NCBI RefSeq assembly: GCF_001742185.1
Contig: NZ_CP015750.1
Location: 3,410,001-3,474,000 of the forward strand
Reading direction: 5' to 3'
DNA: 64,000 bases
Source: Pectobacterium wasabiae CFBP 3304
GTDB lineage: Bacteria > Pseudomonadota > Gammaproteobacteria > Enterobacterales > Enterobacteriaceae
Part shown: one piece after another, positions 46,896-56,484 of the stretch
Position numbering within the stretch: position 1 is the first letter of the stretch
How the letters are laid out: every line of letters starts with the position of its first letter
Position numbers and translations under genes: made by a program
Notes under the pieces: generated by a model
Databases searched by the model: none
Told to the model about the DNA's origin: nothing
Seen by the model: the letters and a program-made list of their open reading frames with translations, nothing else

Positions 46896-47975
46896 ATGCA
46901 AGAATTCATGGTGATCTTCCTGAGTGCTTTTATTGCATTGTTCTTAGCAAGAAAAGTAGCAATAAAAGTCGGGCTGGTGGATAAACCTAACGAGCGTAAG
47001 AGGCATAGCGGCCATATTCCGCTTGTCGGCGGTGTTTCTATTTATATAGCCCTGTGGGTGATGTATGCATTTGATCCAGAGTGGCTCCCTCATTTCTCTC
47101 TCTATATGATTTGTGCGACGGCATTACTGATAGTCGGTGTGCTGGATGACAGATTTGATCTTCCCGTCCTTCCCCGCGTTGGTTTGCAGGCATTGGTGGC
47201 GGGTCTGATGATGTACGCAGGGCTATATCTGGTGTCCTTCGGCAAGATATTATTCGGTTATGAACTGCTTTTAGGAATTTTCGGTTATACGGTTACGCTT
47301 TTTGCGGTGTGGGGAGCGATCAATGCTTTTAATATGGTTGACGGTATTGATGGCTTACTGGGCACACTTTCCTGCGTAACATTTGGTGCTTTGGCGGTAG
47401 TCTTTTACCTTGACGGGCGACACGAACTTGCACGGTGGAGTTTGTGCTTATTGGCTGCGACGTTACCCTATATTTTGTTAAACCTTGGTGTGCCTTGGGG
47501 AACCAAATTTAAAGTGTTTATGGGGGATGCAGGTAGTACTCTCATCGGTTTTACTGTTATCTGGTTGTTGATTTTGGCTACGCAAGGCAATGAGGCCGTG
47601 ATTCGCCCAGTGACAGCACTGTGGTTAATCGCCATTCCCTTAATGGATATGGTAACGATTATGGTACGTAGAGTTCGTAGAGGGGATAGCCCGTTCAAGC
47701 CTGACCGAGAGCATTTGCACCATATATTGATGCGCGCAGGCCTAACGCCAAGACAATCGCTCTTGGCGATTATTATTGTCGCAGTGACTTTGGCCGCTAT
47801 TGGTATTGTTTGTGAGTTAAGTGGTATAACCGAATCCGTTATGTTAAGCGCATTCCTTGTCGTTTTTGTTGGCTATTTTTGGGCGATTACACGCATATGG
47901 CGCTTACTGACGTGGATAAGGCGAGCCGATCATGAGACGCTTAGTATTGCGGAGAAAATGGAACAACGGCGCTAA
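46896..47975 (+). CDS. WecA-family undecaprenyl-phosphate HexNAc-1-phosphate transferase
   Basis: The 359-residue polyprenyl-phosphate sugar-1-P transferase has about 11 membrane helices. Family motifs are LVDKPNERKRHSGHIPLVGG, VLDDRFDLP (Asp pair), NAFNMVDGIDGLLG (catalytic) and the HLHHI His box. It would start each repeat unit by moving GlcNAc-1-P, or a related HexNAc-1-P, to undecaprenyl phosphate. Here it replaces the WbaP/WcaJ-type starter of many wza loci. The ECA-cluster wecA is probably a separate gene elsewhere, so I left the symbol blank. Confidence 0.9.
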   Translation: MQEFMVIFLSAFIALFLARKVAIKVGLVDKPNERKRHSGHIPLVGGVSIYIALWVMYAFDPEWLPHFSLYMICATALLIVGVLDDRFDLPVLPRVGLQALVAGLMMYAGLYLVSFGKILFGYELLLGIFGYTVTLFAVWGAINAFNMVDGIDGLLGTLSCVTFGALAVVFYLDGRHELARWSLCLLAATLPYILLNLGVPWGTKFKVFMGDAGSTLIGFTVIWLLILATQGNEAVIRPVTALWLIAIPLMDMVTIMVRRVRRGDSPFKPDREHLHHILMRAGLTPRQSLLAIIIVAVTLAAIGIVCELSGITESVMLSAFLVVFVGYFWAITRIWRLLTWIRRADHETLSIAEKMEQRR

Positions 47976-48089
47976 CAGATAAATTAACAATTTTTTACGC
48001 TTTAGATTGTAGGTTTGCTTCACTAAACGTCCTATATAATGACTTAATATTTTGTAGGGATTTGCACGATTTTTAATCAAAAAGATGGC

Positions 48090-49235
48090 ATGAACAGGAT
48101 GATAAAGCACAAATTTAAATTGATACCAATGATGGTATCACTCGCTTTGCTGAGCGGGTGTACCTTAATTCCAGGTAGCCATCTTTCTACGAGTGGCAAA
48201 GAGGTTATTGAACAGCAAGACGCTGATTTTAATATTAATAAATTGGTCAATGTCTATCCGCTAACGCCTTATTTAGTGGATAAAATGCGCCCGAAACCGC
48301 TGATTGCGCAAACTAACCCCGCGCTAGAGCGTGAACTGCAACAGTATGAATACCGTATTGGCATCGGTGATGTCATCATGGTCACCGTGTGGGATCACCC
48401 TGAACTCACTACGCCAGCAGGGACATACCGCACCGCCGCAGATACGGGGAACTGGGTGCATTCCGATGGCACTATCTTCTACCCCTATATTGGTAAGGTG
48501 AAAGTTGTAGGTAAAACGGTTACTGAGGTACGTGAGGAAGTTACGTCCCGCTTGGCTACTTATATCGAATCCCCACAGGTTGATGTAAGTATTGCCGCTT
48601 TCCGTTCTCAAAAGGCGTATGTGACGGGGGAAGTGAAAACCTCTGGTGAACAGTCTATTACTAATGTGCCACTAACCATTCTCGATGCGATTAATAAAGC
48701 TGGCGGGTTAAGTGACGATGCAGACTGGCGTAATATTGTGCTGACGCATAATGGTCGAGAAAAACGCATCTCTCTTCAGGCGCTGATGCAAAACGGCGAC
48801 CTCTCTCAAAATACGCTACTGTACCCTGGCGATATCCTTTACATCCCCCGTAATGATGACCAGAAAGTGTTCGTCATGGGCGAAGTCAAGAAACAAAGCA
48901 CGTTCAAAATGGACCGTAGCGGTATGACTTTGACAGAGGCCTTGGGAAATGCTGAAGGCATGGATCAAACGCTGGCCGATGCAACAGGCGTGTTTGTTAT
49001 TCGTCCTCTTCGAGGAACTCAAGGGCCAAAGTTGGCGGATATCTATCAGCTCAACGCTGCTGATGCCACTTCGCTTGTTATGGGGACTGAATTCCAGCTT
49101 CAGCCTTATGATGTGGTTTATGTCACCACTGCACCAATTTCACGTTGGAACCGCCTAATTTCACAGCTTGCACCGACGATCTCTGCGTTTAACGATTTGA
49201 GTGAGGGTAGTCTGCGAGTTCGCACCTGGCCATAG
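48090..49235 (+). CDS. wza: Wza, outer-membrane polysaccharide export channel
   Basis: The 381-residue lipoprotein octamerises to form the export pore. The lipobox LLSGC places the acylated Cys at residue 24. Conserved blocks closely match E. coli Wza: [60 protein letters not shown] and [14 protein letters not shown]. The ATG at 48090 is kept; one three codons later is too close to its RBS. It is 114 bases downstream of the WecA-type gene and 8 bases before wzb. Confidence 0.97.
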   Translation: MNRMIKHKFKLIPMMVSLALLSGCTLIPGSHLSTSGKEVIEQQDADFNINKLVNVYPLTPYLVDKMRPKPLIAQTNPALERELQQYEYRIGIGDVIMVTVWDHPELTTPAGTYRTAADTGNWVHSDGTIFYPYIGKVKVVGKTVTEVREEVTSRLATYIESPQVDVSIAAFRSQKAYVTGEVKTSGEQSITNVPLTILDAINKAGGLSDDADWRNIVLTHNGREKRISLQALMQNGDLSQNTLLYPGDILYIPRNDDQKVFVMGEVKKQSTFKMDRSGMTLTEALGNAEGMDQTLADATGVFVIRPLRGTQGPKLADIYQLNAADATSLVMGTEFQLQPYDVVYVTTAPISRWNRLISQLAPTISAFNDLSEGSLRVRTWP

Positions 49236-49243
49236 AGATAACT

Positions 49244-49678
49244 ATGTTTGATTCTATATTAGTTGTTTGTGTAGGTAACATCTGCCGTTCCCCTACGGGA
49301 GAGCGGTTATTAAAACAGGCATTGCCTAGCAAAAAAATTTCATCCGCGGGGTTAGGCGCGCTGGTTGGAAAACCTGCAGACGCGGTCGCAGCAGATGTAG
49401 CGAACCAGCATAATCTTTCTCTTGATGGTCATGAAGCACAGCAACTGACTTCAGCGCTATGTCGACAATATGATCTTATTTTGGTTATGGAGAAAGGACA
49501 CATTGATGGTGTGTGCCGTATTGCGCCAGAAGTCCGAGGCAAGACAATGCTGTTTGGCCGTTGGCTTAATCAGCAAGAGATTGCGGATCCATACCGAAAA
49601 AGTCGTGAAGCATTTGAATTCGTTTACTTGCAACTTGAGCAGTCTGCCCAGAAATGGGTGCAAGCATTAAGCCGTTAA
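49244..49678 (+). CDS. wzb: Wzb, low-molecular-weight protein-tyrosine phosphatase
   Basis: The 144-residue cytoplasmic phosphatase dephosphorylates the Wzc tail. The C-x5-R loop VCVGNICRSPTGERLL (residues 8-23) and the general-acid region ADPYRKS are intact. Wzb-Wzc cycling is required for high-level polymer assembly. It lies between wza and wzc, as in group 1 capsule and colanic acid loci. Confidence 0.97.
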   Translation: MFDSILVVCVGNICRSPTGERLLKQALPSKKISSAGLGALVGKPADAVAADVANQHNLSLDGHEAQQLTSALCRQYDLILVMEKGHIDGVCRIAPEVRGKTMLFGRWLNQQEIADPYRKSREAFEFVYLQLEQSAQKWVQALSR

Positions 49679-49694
49679 CAAGTCAGGGAAACCC

Positions 49695-51869
49695 ATGGCA
49701 GAGAAAATTTCAGTAAAAGCATCCGAAACGAATACGGATGAGATTGATTTGGGTCATTTGTTGGGAATATTGCTGGATAACCGTTGGTTAATTATTGGTG
49801 TTACTGCAGTTTTCACAATCATTGGTATTCTTTACGCAACCTTTGCTACGCCGATTTATAAAGCAGATGCGCTCGTTCAGGTGGAACAAAGTTCTGGTAA
49901 CTCTTTGCTGAAAGATATTTCCAGCGTGTTGCCCGATGCGAAACCGGAGTCGGCTGCTGAAATTGAATTGATTAAATCTCGTATGGTGGTCGGTAAGACG
50001 GTTAACGATCTTTCTTTGGAGATTGTAGCACAACAAAAATACTTCCCTGTTTTTGGTAAGGGCTTTGCTCGTTTAATGGGTGAAGAATCTGGAAGAATCG
50101 CAGTATCGAGATTGGAAGTTCCCAAATCATGGGAAGATGAGACAATCAACCTTCATGTTATTGATGACCAAAATTATTTAATCGAAGCAGGGGATTCTAT
50201 AAAATTTAATGGAAAGGTTGGGCAGATAGAAAAAAATAACGGCCTTTCTTTATTAGTTAGTGATATTAAGGCAGATGAAGGCACCGTTTTTCGTATTAAG
50301 AAGTTAAATACAATTACAGCAATTAATAATGTATTAACCAGCCTCACCGTCGCTGATAAAGGTAAAGATACTGGGGTTCTGTCTCTAAGTTATGAAGGTG
50401 AAGATCCAGAGTTAACTAATAAAGTATTGAATAGCATCAGTAAAAATTATTTGCAACAAAATGTTGAACGTAAATCGGAAGAAGCAGGGAAAAGTTTGGA
50501 GTTTCTCAAAGAGCAACTTCCAAACGTACGGTTGACGCTTGATGAAGCGGATAATAAGTTAAACAACTATCGGCAAAAGAATGAATCGGTTGATTTGTCA
50601 CTAGAAGCTAAAGCAGTTCTTGATACGATGGTATCAGTTGAATCTCAGCTTAACGAATTAACATTTAAAGAAGCCGAAATATCAAAACTATACACCAAAG
50701 AACACCCTGCTTACCGTGCGTTGATGGAAAAACGAAAAACGTTGGAAGAAGAGCGAGAAAAAGTCAATAAGCGTGTAGGTGTGATGCCGAAAACTCAGCA
50801 GGAAATATTGCGCTTAACGCGTGATGTCAATGTAGGGCAAGAAGTGTATATGCAGTTACTGAATAAGCAGCAGGAACTGAGTATTAACAAAGCGAGTACG
50901 GTCGGTAATGTCCGTATTATTGATGCTGCAGCACTTCAGCTTAAGCCTGTAAAACCGAAAAAACTTATTATTGTTTTACTTACGTTAATCATCGGTGCTG
51001 TGATATCAACGGTATTTGTTCTATTGAAAACTTTTTTACACAAAGGAATTGAAAGCCCAGAGCAACTGGAGGAGATGGGTATTAATGTTTATGCCAGCGT
51101 TCCTTTATCTGAATGGCAGCAGAAGAAAGACAGAGCGTTATTAGGGAAAGGAAAGAAAGGCAATACCCGCTCTACAGAGCTGCTGGCTGTGGGTAACCCT
51201 GCTGATATTGCTATTGAAGCGATTAGAAGCCTGCGCACTAGTCTGCATTTCGCGATGATAGAAGCCAAGAATAATGTATTGATGATCTCGGGGGCTAGCC
51301 CGGCAATTGGTAAAACGTTCGTCAGTGCAAACCTTGGTGCAGTTATCGCGCAATCAGGACAGCGTGTATTGATCATTGATTGTGACATGCGAAAAGGGTA
51401 CGCACATGAATTGATGGGAACTCATGGCACGGATGGTCTATCTGATATATTGTCTGGACAGACGGCAGTAGAGAAGAGTGTCCGTAAAACTGCTGTAGAG
51501 AATATGGATTTTATCCCTCGTGGGCAAATCCCACCTAATCCTTCTGAGCTATTAATGCATAGCCGTTTTTCTCAGTTTATTGACTGGGCTTCTGAACATT
51601 ATGATATCGTGTTATTAGATACGCCACCAATTCTAGCTGTTACTGATGCCGCAATTATAAGTCGTAATGCAGGAACCTCTCTTTTGGTTGCTCGGTTTGA
51701 AGTAAATACACTGAAAGAGATAGAGGTGAGTGTTCGTCGATTTGAACAGAATGGGACAGAAATTAAAGGTGTTATTCTGAATGCGATTGTAAAACGTGCA
51801 GCTAGCTATTACGGTTATGGGAATTATAATTACTATACCTATGACTATAAGTCAGAGAAAAATAGTTAG
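49695..51869 (+). CDS. wzc: Wzc, polysaccharide co-polymerase and tyrosine autokinase
   Basis: The 724-residue inner-membrane protein (PCP-2a) controls polymer length and export. Its N-terminal Wzz domain begins DEIDLGHLLGILLDNRWLII with TM1 at about residues 31-50, followed by a long periplasmic coiled-coil region and TM2 near residues 425-445. The cytoplasmic kinase has Walker A GASPAIGKTFVSA, Walker A' VLIIDCDMRKGY and Walker B IVLLDTPPILAVTDA. The tail is Tyr-rich (YYGYGNYNYYTYDY), the autophosphorylation cluster. It starts 16 bases after wzb. Confidence 0.97.
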   Translation: MAEKISVKASETNTDEIDLGHLLGILLDNRWLIIGVTAVFTIIGILYATFATPIYKADALVQVEQSSGNSLLKDISSVLPDAKPESAAEIELIKSRMVVGKTVNDLSLEIVAQQKYFPVFGKGFARLMGEESGRIAVSRLEVPKSWEDETINLHVIDDQNYLIEAGDSIKFNGKVGQIEKNNGLSLLVSDIKADEGTVFRIKKLNTITAINNVLTSLTVADKGKDTGVLSLSYEGEDPELTNKVLNSISKNYLQQNVERKSEEAGKSLEFLKEQLPNVRLTLDEADNKLNNYRQKNESVDLSLEAKAVLDTMVSVESQLNELTFKEAEISKLYTKEHPAYRALMEKRKTLEEEREKVNKRVGVMPKTQQEILRLTRDVNVGQEVYMQLLNKQQELSINKASTVGNVRIIDAAALQLKPVKPKKLIIVLLTLIIGAVISTVFVLLKTFLHKGIESPEQLEEMGINVYASVPLSEWQQKKDRALLGKGKKGNTRSTELLAVGNPADIAIEAIRSLRTSLHFAMIEAKNNVLMISGASPAIGKTFVSANLGAVIAQSGQRVLIIDCDMRKGYAHELMGTHGTDGLSDILSGQTAVEKSVRKTAVENMDFIPRGQIPPNPSELLMHSRFSQFIDWASEHYDIVLLDTPPILAVTDAAIISRNAGTSLLVARFEVNTLKEIEVSVRRFEQNGTEIKGVILNAIVKRAASYYGYGNYNYYTYDYKSEKNS

Positions 51870-51892
51870 TAATTTTAAATATGCAGTTATCC

Positions 51893-51932
51893 GTAGTAAG
51901 TGTCGAGTTTATATCTATTCGATACTTACTAC
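51893..51932 (+). promoter_or_regulatory. Stem-loop after wzc, possible attenuator
   Basis: A 14-bp stem (GTAGTAAGTGTCGA / TCGATACTTACTAC, one G-T pair) with a 12-base loop begins 23 bases after the wzc stop. No U-tract follows. Group 1 capsule loci of E. coli have an attenuator between wzc and the serotype genes, so this position fits. Confidence 0.5.
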
Positions 51933-52061
51933 CTGACGCTGAGTTTATATAACTGATATATCAATAAATAACTATTTCTTAAATTGATCGTGAAATCGTT
52001 TCTCCCGCCGATAATGCAAAACATGATTTAGTTTAGTGTTGGGGTTCATAATAACTCAATT

Positions 52062-52096
52062 AGCCTTCTATATTTTAGATATAGAAGGAAAAGGCT
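52062..52096 (+). other. Second hairpin in the wzc-fdtA gap, two alternative pairings
   Basis: CCTTCTATA (52064-52072) pairs with TATAGAAGG (52080-52088). Alternatively AGCCTT (52062-52067) pairs with AAGGCT (52091-52096). Apart from these hairpins the 364-base gap (51870-52233) has no recognisable gene; it is AT-rich and could hold an internal promoter for the variable block. Confidence 0.4.
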
Positions 52097-52233
52097 GAGA
52101 TGAAAACTGCCTTTCTAGGGTACATCATCTGGCCTGAAATTTTTTGATAAAGTTACAAGTTATCAATCCGTCTAATTAAAAATCAATGTGATTAATATTT
52201 AGATATCTTAGCGCAGAATGGTGGAATTGATTT

Positions 52234-52632
52234 ATGCAAGTAAAGATTATACAACTGCAAACATACGGTGACGACCGTGGTGCATTAGTTGCGCTAGAGC
52301 AAGGGAAAAACATTCCATTTGAAATTAAGCGTGTATACTATTTGTTTAAAACTAAAGAAGGTGTTCGCCGAGGGTTTCATGCTCATAAAACCTTAGAACA
52401 AGTAGCTATTGCTGTTCGGGGTTCATGTCGATTTTTATTAGATGATGGGAATGAAAAAGTTGAATTAGTATTAGACAATCCAGCACAAGGCGTTGTTATT
52501 GAGCCCCATTTTTGGCATGAAATGTATGATTTTTCTGAAGACTGTGTACTGATGGTATTAGCCAATCAGCCTTACGATGAATCAGACTATATTCGCGATT
52601 ATGATGCATTTATTCTTTCTATCACAAAGTGA
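52234..52632 (+). CDS. fdtA: dTDP-4-keto-6-deoxyglucose 3,4-ketoisomerase (FdtA/QdtA family)
   Basis: The 132-residue cupin isomerase moves the keto group of dTDP-4-keto-6-deoxyglucose from C4 to C3, the first step to dTDP-Fuc3NAc or dTDP-Qui3NAc. Conserved features are TYGDDRGALVALE, FEIKRVYYLF, the catalytic His pair in RRGFHAHKTLEQ and PHFWHEMYDFSEDCVLMVLA. FdtA and QdtA differ in stereochemistry and cannot be told apart by eye, so the symbol is provisional. First gene of the AT-rich variable block, 9 bases before the acetyltransferase. Confidence 0.87.
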   Translation: MQVKIIQLQTYGDDRGALVALEQGKNIPFEIKRVYYLFKTKEGVRRGFHAHKTLEQVAIAVRGSCRFLLDDGNEKVELVLDNPAQGVVIEPHFWHEMYDFSEDCVLMVLANQPYDESDYIRDYDAFILSITK

Positions 52633-52641
52633 AGAAATAAT

Positions 52642-53097
52642 ATGTTAAAACTCATTGAGTACGATAGAAGTTTTCTAGACTTAAGTTGGATATGGCTAAA
52701 TGATCCAGAAATAAAAAAAATGACAATGACACCATCTTTTACGAAAGAACAACAAGATGAGTTTTTTAATACATTAAAACAACGTGATGATTATATTATC
52801 TATGGTGTTGTGTACGGTGACGAGAAAATTGGTGTTGCAGGGATAAAAAACATTCACAATACTGAAGCTGAATATTGGGGATATATAGGGGAAAAAAAAT
52901 TTTGGGGGATGAAATTAGGTGAAGTAATTATTGATAAAATGTTAGAGGTTGCGAACGTTAAAAGTATAGAAAGGCTAACATTGAAAGTCGTTGAATCAAA
53001 TAAAAGAGCTATAGCGCTCTACCATAAAAAGGGATTTGTTGTTTATGATTATAAATGTGGAATTTTTTATATGGAAAGGAGAGTGTTAGCACTATGA
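52642..53097 (+). CDS. GNAT-family N-acetyltransferase (probable sugar acetyltransferase)
   Basis: The 151-residue protein has the RimJ/RimL-like GNAT fold: WLNDPEIKKMTMTPSFTKEQ, the acetyl-CoA motif IGEKKFWGMKLGEVIIDKML and VVESNKRAIALYHKKGFVVY. Between the ketoisomerase and aminotransferase genes it most likely acetylates the 3-amino group of the dTDP-3-amino-3,6-dideoxyhexose. FdtC/QdtC enzymes known to me are left-handed beta-helix proteins, so this would be a different fold for the same step. The stop overlaps the next ATG. Confidence 0.78.
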   Translation: MLKLIEYDRSFLDLSWIWLNDPEIKKMTMTPSFTKEQQDEFFNTLKQRDDYIIYGVVYGDEKIGVAGIKNIHNTEAEYWGYIGEKKFWGMKLGEVIIDKMLEVANVKSIERLTLKVVESNKRAIALYHKKGFVVYDYKCGIFYMERRVLAL

Positions 53098-54032
53098 TCT
53101 CACTGTCAAAACTAGACGTAAATAATTATCTTGATTGGGATTTTGTTGTTGAAAATTCAAAAAATGGGACGTTTATTTTTTTGATTGATTATTTTAAATA
53201 TCATGAAGATAGATTTAAAGATGAATCAATAATCGCATACAAGAATGAAAAACCAATTGCTGTTTTTCCTGCAAATGGAATTGATAATGTGATTTTTAGT
53301 CATTCAGGATTGACGTATGGTGGGTTGATATATAATAAATCATTACATGCAAACGATGTATTGGATATATTTTCATTAATCAAAGCATATTATGCTAACA
53401 GAGGTTTTGAAAAAATAACATACAAATGTATTCCATCTGTTTTTAGTACGTATCCTGCTGAAGAAGATTTATATGCACTCTTTAGAAATAATGGTACGCT
53501 AGTTAGGCGAGATTTATCATCGGTTATTGATTTAAAAAACAGACCTAAGTTTTCTGATTCACGGAAAAATGTAATAAAAAAAGCAATAAAAAATGATGTT
53601 GTTATTGAGAGCTCAGAAGACTTTAGTGGTTTTCATTCTTTATTAAGTGATGTCCTTTTGAAATTTGATTCAAAGCCTGTCCATTCTATAAGTGAGTTAA
53701 AACTATTAGCATCTAGGTTTAAAGATAATATAAAATTATATGTAGCCTTTAAATCTAGTCAATTGATTGCCGGGTGTATAATTTATGATTTTGGGCATAT
53801 AGTCCATACTCAATATCTTGCTTCCAGTACTGAGGGAAGAAAGTATGGTGCATTAGATTATATTCTTAGCTACCTGATTACCGATGTATATTCTGAGCGC
53901 AGTTATTTTAGCTTCGGTATTTCTACAGAGAAAGCTGGAAGTTATCTTAATGAAGGCCTTGTGGCTCAAAAAGAAGGGTTCGGTGGGCGAGGAATTGTTC
54001 ATGACTTTTATGAGTGGGATTTGAGAGAATGA
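53094..54032 (+). CDS. FemAB/GNAT-like protein of unknown role
   Basis: The 312-residue protein starts [20 protein letters not shown] at the ATG overlapping the upstream stop (ATGA). It resembles the FemAB-like GNAT group in [40 protein letters not shown] and [20 protein letters not shown]. No membrane segments are seen. FemAB proteins add amino acids from aminoacyl-tRNA; here the neighbours suggest modification of the amino sugar. It sits tightly between fdtA/GNAT and fdtB, so its role is likely tied to the same sugar. The exact reaction is unknown. Confidence 0.65.
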   Translation: MISLSKLDVNNYLDWDFVVENSKNGTFIFLIDYFKYHEDRFKDESIIAYKNEKPIAVFPANGIDNVIFSHSGLTYGGLIYNKSLHANDVLDIFSLIKAYYANRGFEKITYKCIPSVFSTYPAEEDLYALFRNNGTLVRRDLSSVIDLKNRPKFSDSRKNVIKKAIKNDVVIESSEDFSGFHSLLSDVLLKFDSKPVHSISELKLLASRFKDNIKLYVAFKSSQLIAGCIIYDFGHIVHTQYLASSTEGRKYGALDYILSYLITDVYSERSYFSFGISTEKAGSYLNEGLVAQKEGFGGRGIVHDFYEWDLRE

Positions 54033-55141
54033 TAAATTTTTTAGATTTAAAGGATGTAAATGGTAGATATCAAAAAGAATTCATTGAAGTGGCTAGTCGT
54101 GTAATTTCATCAGGATGGTATATCTCAGGAAATGAGCTTTCTGAGTTTGAAAAAAAATTTTCAGCTTATTGTAATACAGAACATGCGATCGGTGTTGCTA
54201 ACGGCTTAGATGCTCTTATTCTTACGCTCAGAGCATGGAAAGAATTAGGGAAACTAAAAGACGGTGATGAAGTTATTGTACAAGCAAATACTTATATCGC
54301 TTCTGTGCTTGCTATTACCGAAAACAACTTGACTCCTGTTTTAGTGGAACCAAATCCAGAAACTTACAACTTGTGTCCCGCTACTATAAAAGCAGCAATC
54401 ACATCGAATACCAAAGTTATTCTACCTGTTCATCTTTATGGTCAGATTAGTCCCATGGATGAAATTATGGAGATTGCTAAAACACACAAACTCCTTGTTC
54501 TTGAAGATTGTGCTCAGGCTCATGGTGCGCTTTTCAATGGCAAGAAAGCAGGGGCGTGGGGTGATGCAGCAGGTTTTAGTTTTTATCCTGGTAAGAATCT
54601 TGGCGCATTAGGTGATGCTGGTGCTATTACGACTAATAACGATGAATTGGCAGATGCATTAAAAGCTCTGAGAAATTATGGTTCACACAAAAAATACGAA
54701 AATCTTTACCAAGGCGTAAATAGCCGACTTGATGAGCTTCAGGCAGCGTTGTTGGCAGTAAAGTTAAAATATTTAGATGAAACTAATAATAGAAGGCAGG
54801 AAATTGCTAAAATTTATTGTTCTGGTATCACTAATGAATTGATTTTATTACCTCATTTCCCTGAGCAGATTTCTGAACATGTATGGCACCTTTTTGTAAT
54901 TCAGTGTGATAGTAGAAATAAGTTACAAAAGTATCTTTCAGATAAAGGGATTCAGACATTAATTCATTATCCTACTCCCCCACATCTTCAGCAAGCCTAC
55001 CGGGAATTAGGTCTCAGAGAAGGATCTTTGCCTATTACTGAATCTATTCATAATAAAGTATTAAGTTTGCCGATGGGGCCAACATTATCTAATACAGAAG
55101 TACAAACCGTTATTACGGCGCTAAATGAGTATCAAGGATGA
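54029..55141 (+). CDS. fdtB: Sugar 3-aminotransferase, DegT/DnrJ/EryC1/StrS family (FdtB/QdtB type)
   Basis: The 370-residue PLP enzyme transaminates the 3-keto sugar nucleotide made by FdtA. Family motifs are [63 protein letters not shown] and [16 protein letters not shown], in which Lys189 would bind PLP. The start at 54029 overlaps the previous stop (ATGA); an upstream TTG gives five extra residues. The ATG of wzx overlaps its stop as well. Confidence 0.88.
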   Translation: MINFLDLKDVNGRYQKEFIEVASRVISSGWYISGNELSEFEKKFSAYCNTEHAIGVANGLDALILTLRAWKELGKLKDGDEVIVQANTYIASVLAITENNLTPVLVEPNPETYNLCPATIKAAITSNTKVILPVHLYGQISPMDEIMEIAKTHKLLVLEDCAQAHGALFNGKKAGAWGDAAGFSFYPGKNLGALGDAGAITTNNDELADALKALRNYGSHKKYENLYQGVNSRLDELQAALLAVKLKYLDETNNRRQEIAKIYCSGITNELILLPHFPEQISEHVWHLFVIQCDSRNKLQKYLSDKGIQTLIHYPTPPHLQQAYRELGLREGSLPITESIHNKVLSLPMGPTLSNTEVQTVITALNEYQG

Positions 55142-56388
55142 AAAAACTACTTTCAGTAACTCTTCTTAGTGGGTTATTGACATTGGCAAAAATGGGATGT
55201 GGGTTTGTTATTGCCAAGATAGTTGCCATATATACTGGCCCGTCAGGAATGGCTATGTTGGGCCAGATTCAGAGCATTGTGATAAGTCTTAATGGTATTG
55301 TGAACGCTCCTGTCAGCAGTTGTGTTGTTCGTTATACTGCTGAGTTTGAAAAAGAAGGAATAGAGGCATGTGCTCCTTGGTGGAAAGCTAGCCTGTGGTG
55401 GTTGGTAGTTATACTGTGTATTTTAATGCCTACCTGCTTTTTATTAGGGCATGAATTATCTGGTTGGTTGCTGAATAACTCGAGTTATGCTTGGGTTATT
55501 TGGATTATCACCGCGTCATTACCTATTGCAGCTCTTGGTACGTTAGTTAATTCTGTAATTAATGGATATCAGCAATATCGACGTTTTGTGGCATTAGGCG
55601 CAATATCGACGGCCCTCTCATGTATATTAATGATAACATTGATAATTAATTTTGGCATAAAAGGTGCGCTATCAGCTGCAGCAGTCCAATCAGGGCTCAT
55701 TGGATTAATTCTTACTTTTAGTGCTCTACGCCAACCTTGGACTAAATTAAGCTATTGGTGGGGGGAGGTAGATAAAGAACATAAAAAGAAAATCGGTAAC
55801 TATGTTCTAATGGCTTCGACCACTGCTTTGACAGCGCCAATAGCATTAATTGGAATTAGAAATATTCTAATTAGTCATGTTGGCTGGGAGGCAGCAGGGC
55901 AATGGCAAGCCGTTTGGCGGATCTCGGAAGTCTACCTTGGTGTTATTACTATTGCGTTAAGCACTTATTACTTACCTAAATTATCAACACTAAAAGATGT
56001 TAAAAGTATTCGAACTGAGATTAACCAGACTGTAAAAATTATGGTTCCTATTGTTTCAGTTATGGCGCTTGGTGTGTATTTTTTTAGAGATATTGCAATC
56101 AGTTTGCTTTTTACCGAGGAATTTAGGGCGGCTAGAGAGTTATTTGCTATCCAACTTGTTGGGGATGTAATAAAAATTACCAGTTGGCTATATGCATATC
56201 CGATGCTGTCACGTGGCGCTACTAAGTGGTTTGTATCAACTGAGATCGTTTTTTCTGTCACCCTAGTTACCTTAACCTATATTCTTGTACCCTTGTATTC
56301 TACTCAAGGGGCGAATATTTCTTATTTTATTAACTATTCCTTTTATCTTTTATTTGTTGTGAGATTTTTTGGCCGTTATTCTCGGTGA
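55138..56388 (+). CDS. wzx: Wzx-type lipid-linked repeat-unit flippase (WzxE-like)
   Basis: The 416-residue inner-membrane protein has 11-12 transmembrane segments and resembles the ECA flippase WzxE ([60 protein letters not shown]). It would flip undecaprenyl-PP-linked repeat units. WzxE similarity fits a repeat unit based on HexNAc and an N-acetylated dideoxyhexose. It is translationally coupled to fdtB. Confidence 0.9.
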   Translation: MKKLLSVTLLSGLLTLAKMGCGFVIAKIVAIYTGPSGMAMLGQIQSIVISLNGIVNAPVSSCVVRYTAEFEKEGIEACAPWWKASLWWLVVILCILMPTCFLLGHELSGWLLNNSSYAWVIWIITASLPIAALGTLVNSVINGYQQYRRFVALGAISTALSCILMITLIINFGIKGALSAAAVQSGLIGLILTFSALRQPWTKLSYWWGEVDKEHKKKIGNYVLMASTTALTAPIALIGIRNILISHVGWEAAGQWQAVWRISEVYLGVITIALSTYYLPKLSTLKDVKSIRTEINQTVKIMVPIVSVMALGVYFFRDIAISLLFTEEFRAARELFAIQLVGDVIKITSWLYAYPMLSRGATKWFVSTEIVFSVTLVTLTYILVPLYSTQGANISYFINYSFYLLFVVRFFGRYSR

Positions 56389-56484
56389 TGTTAATTTATT
56401 ATGAGGCCTCCCTTTTTGGGAAGTATTGTACCTCGGTCGTAGTTGAAAATAAATTGTATTGGAAGTATATGGAAAATATAAAAG

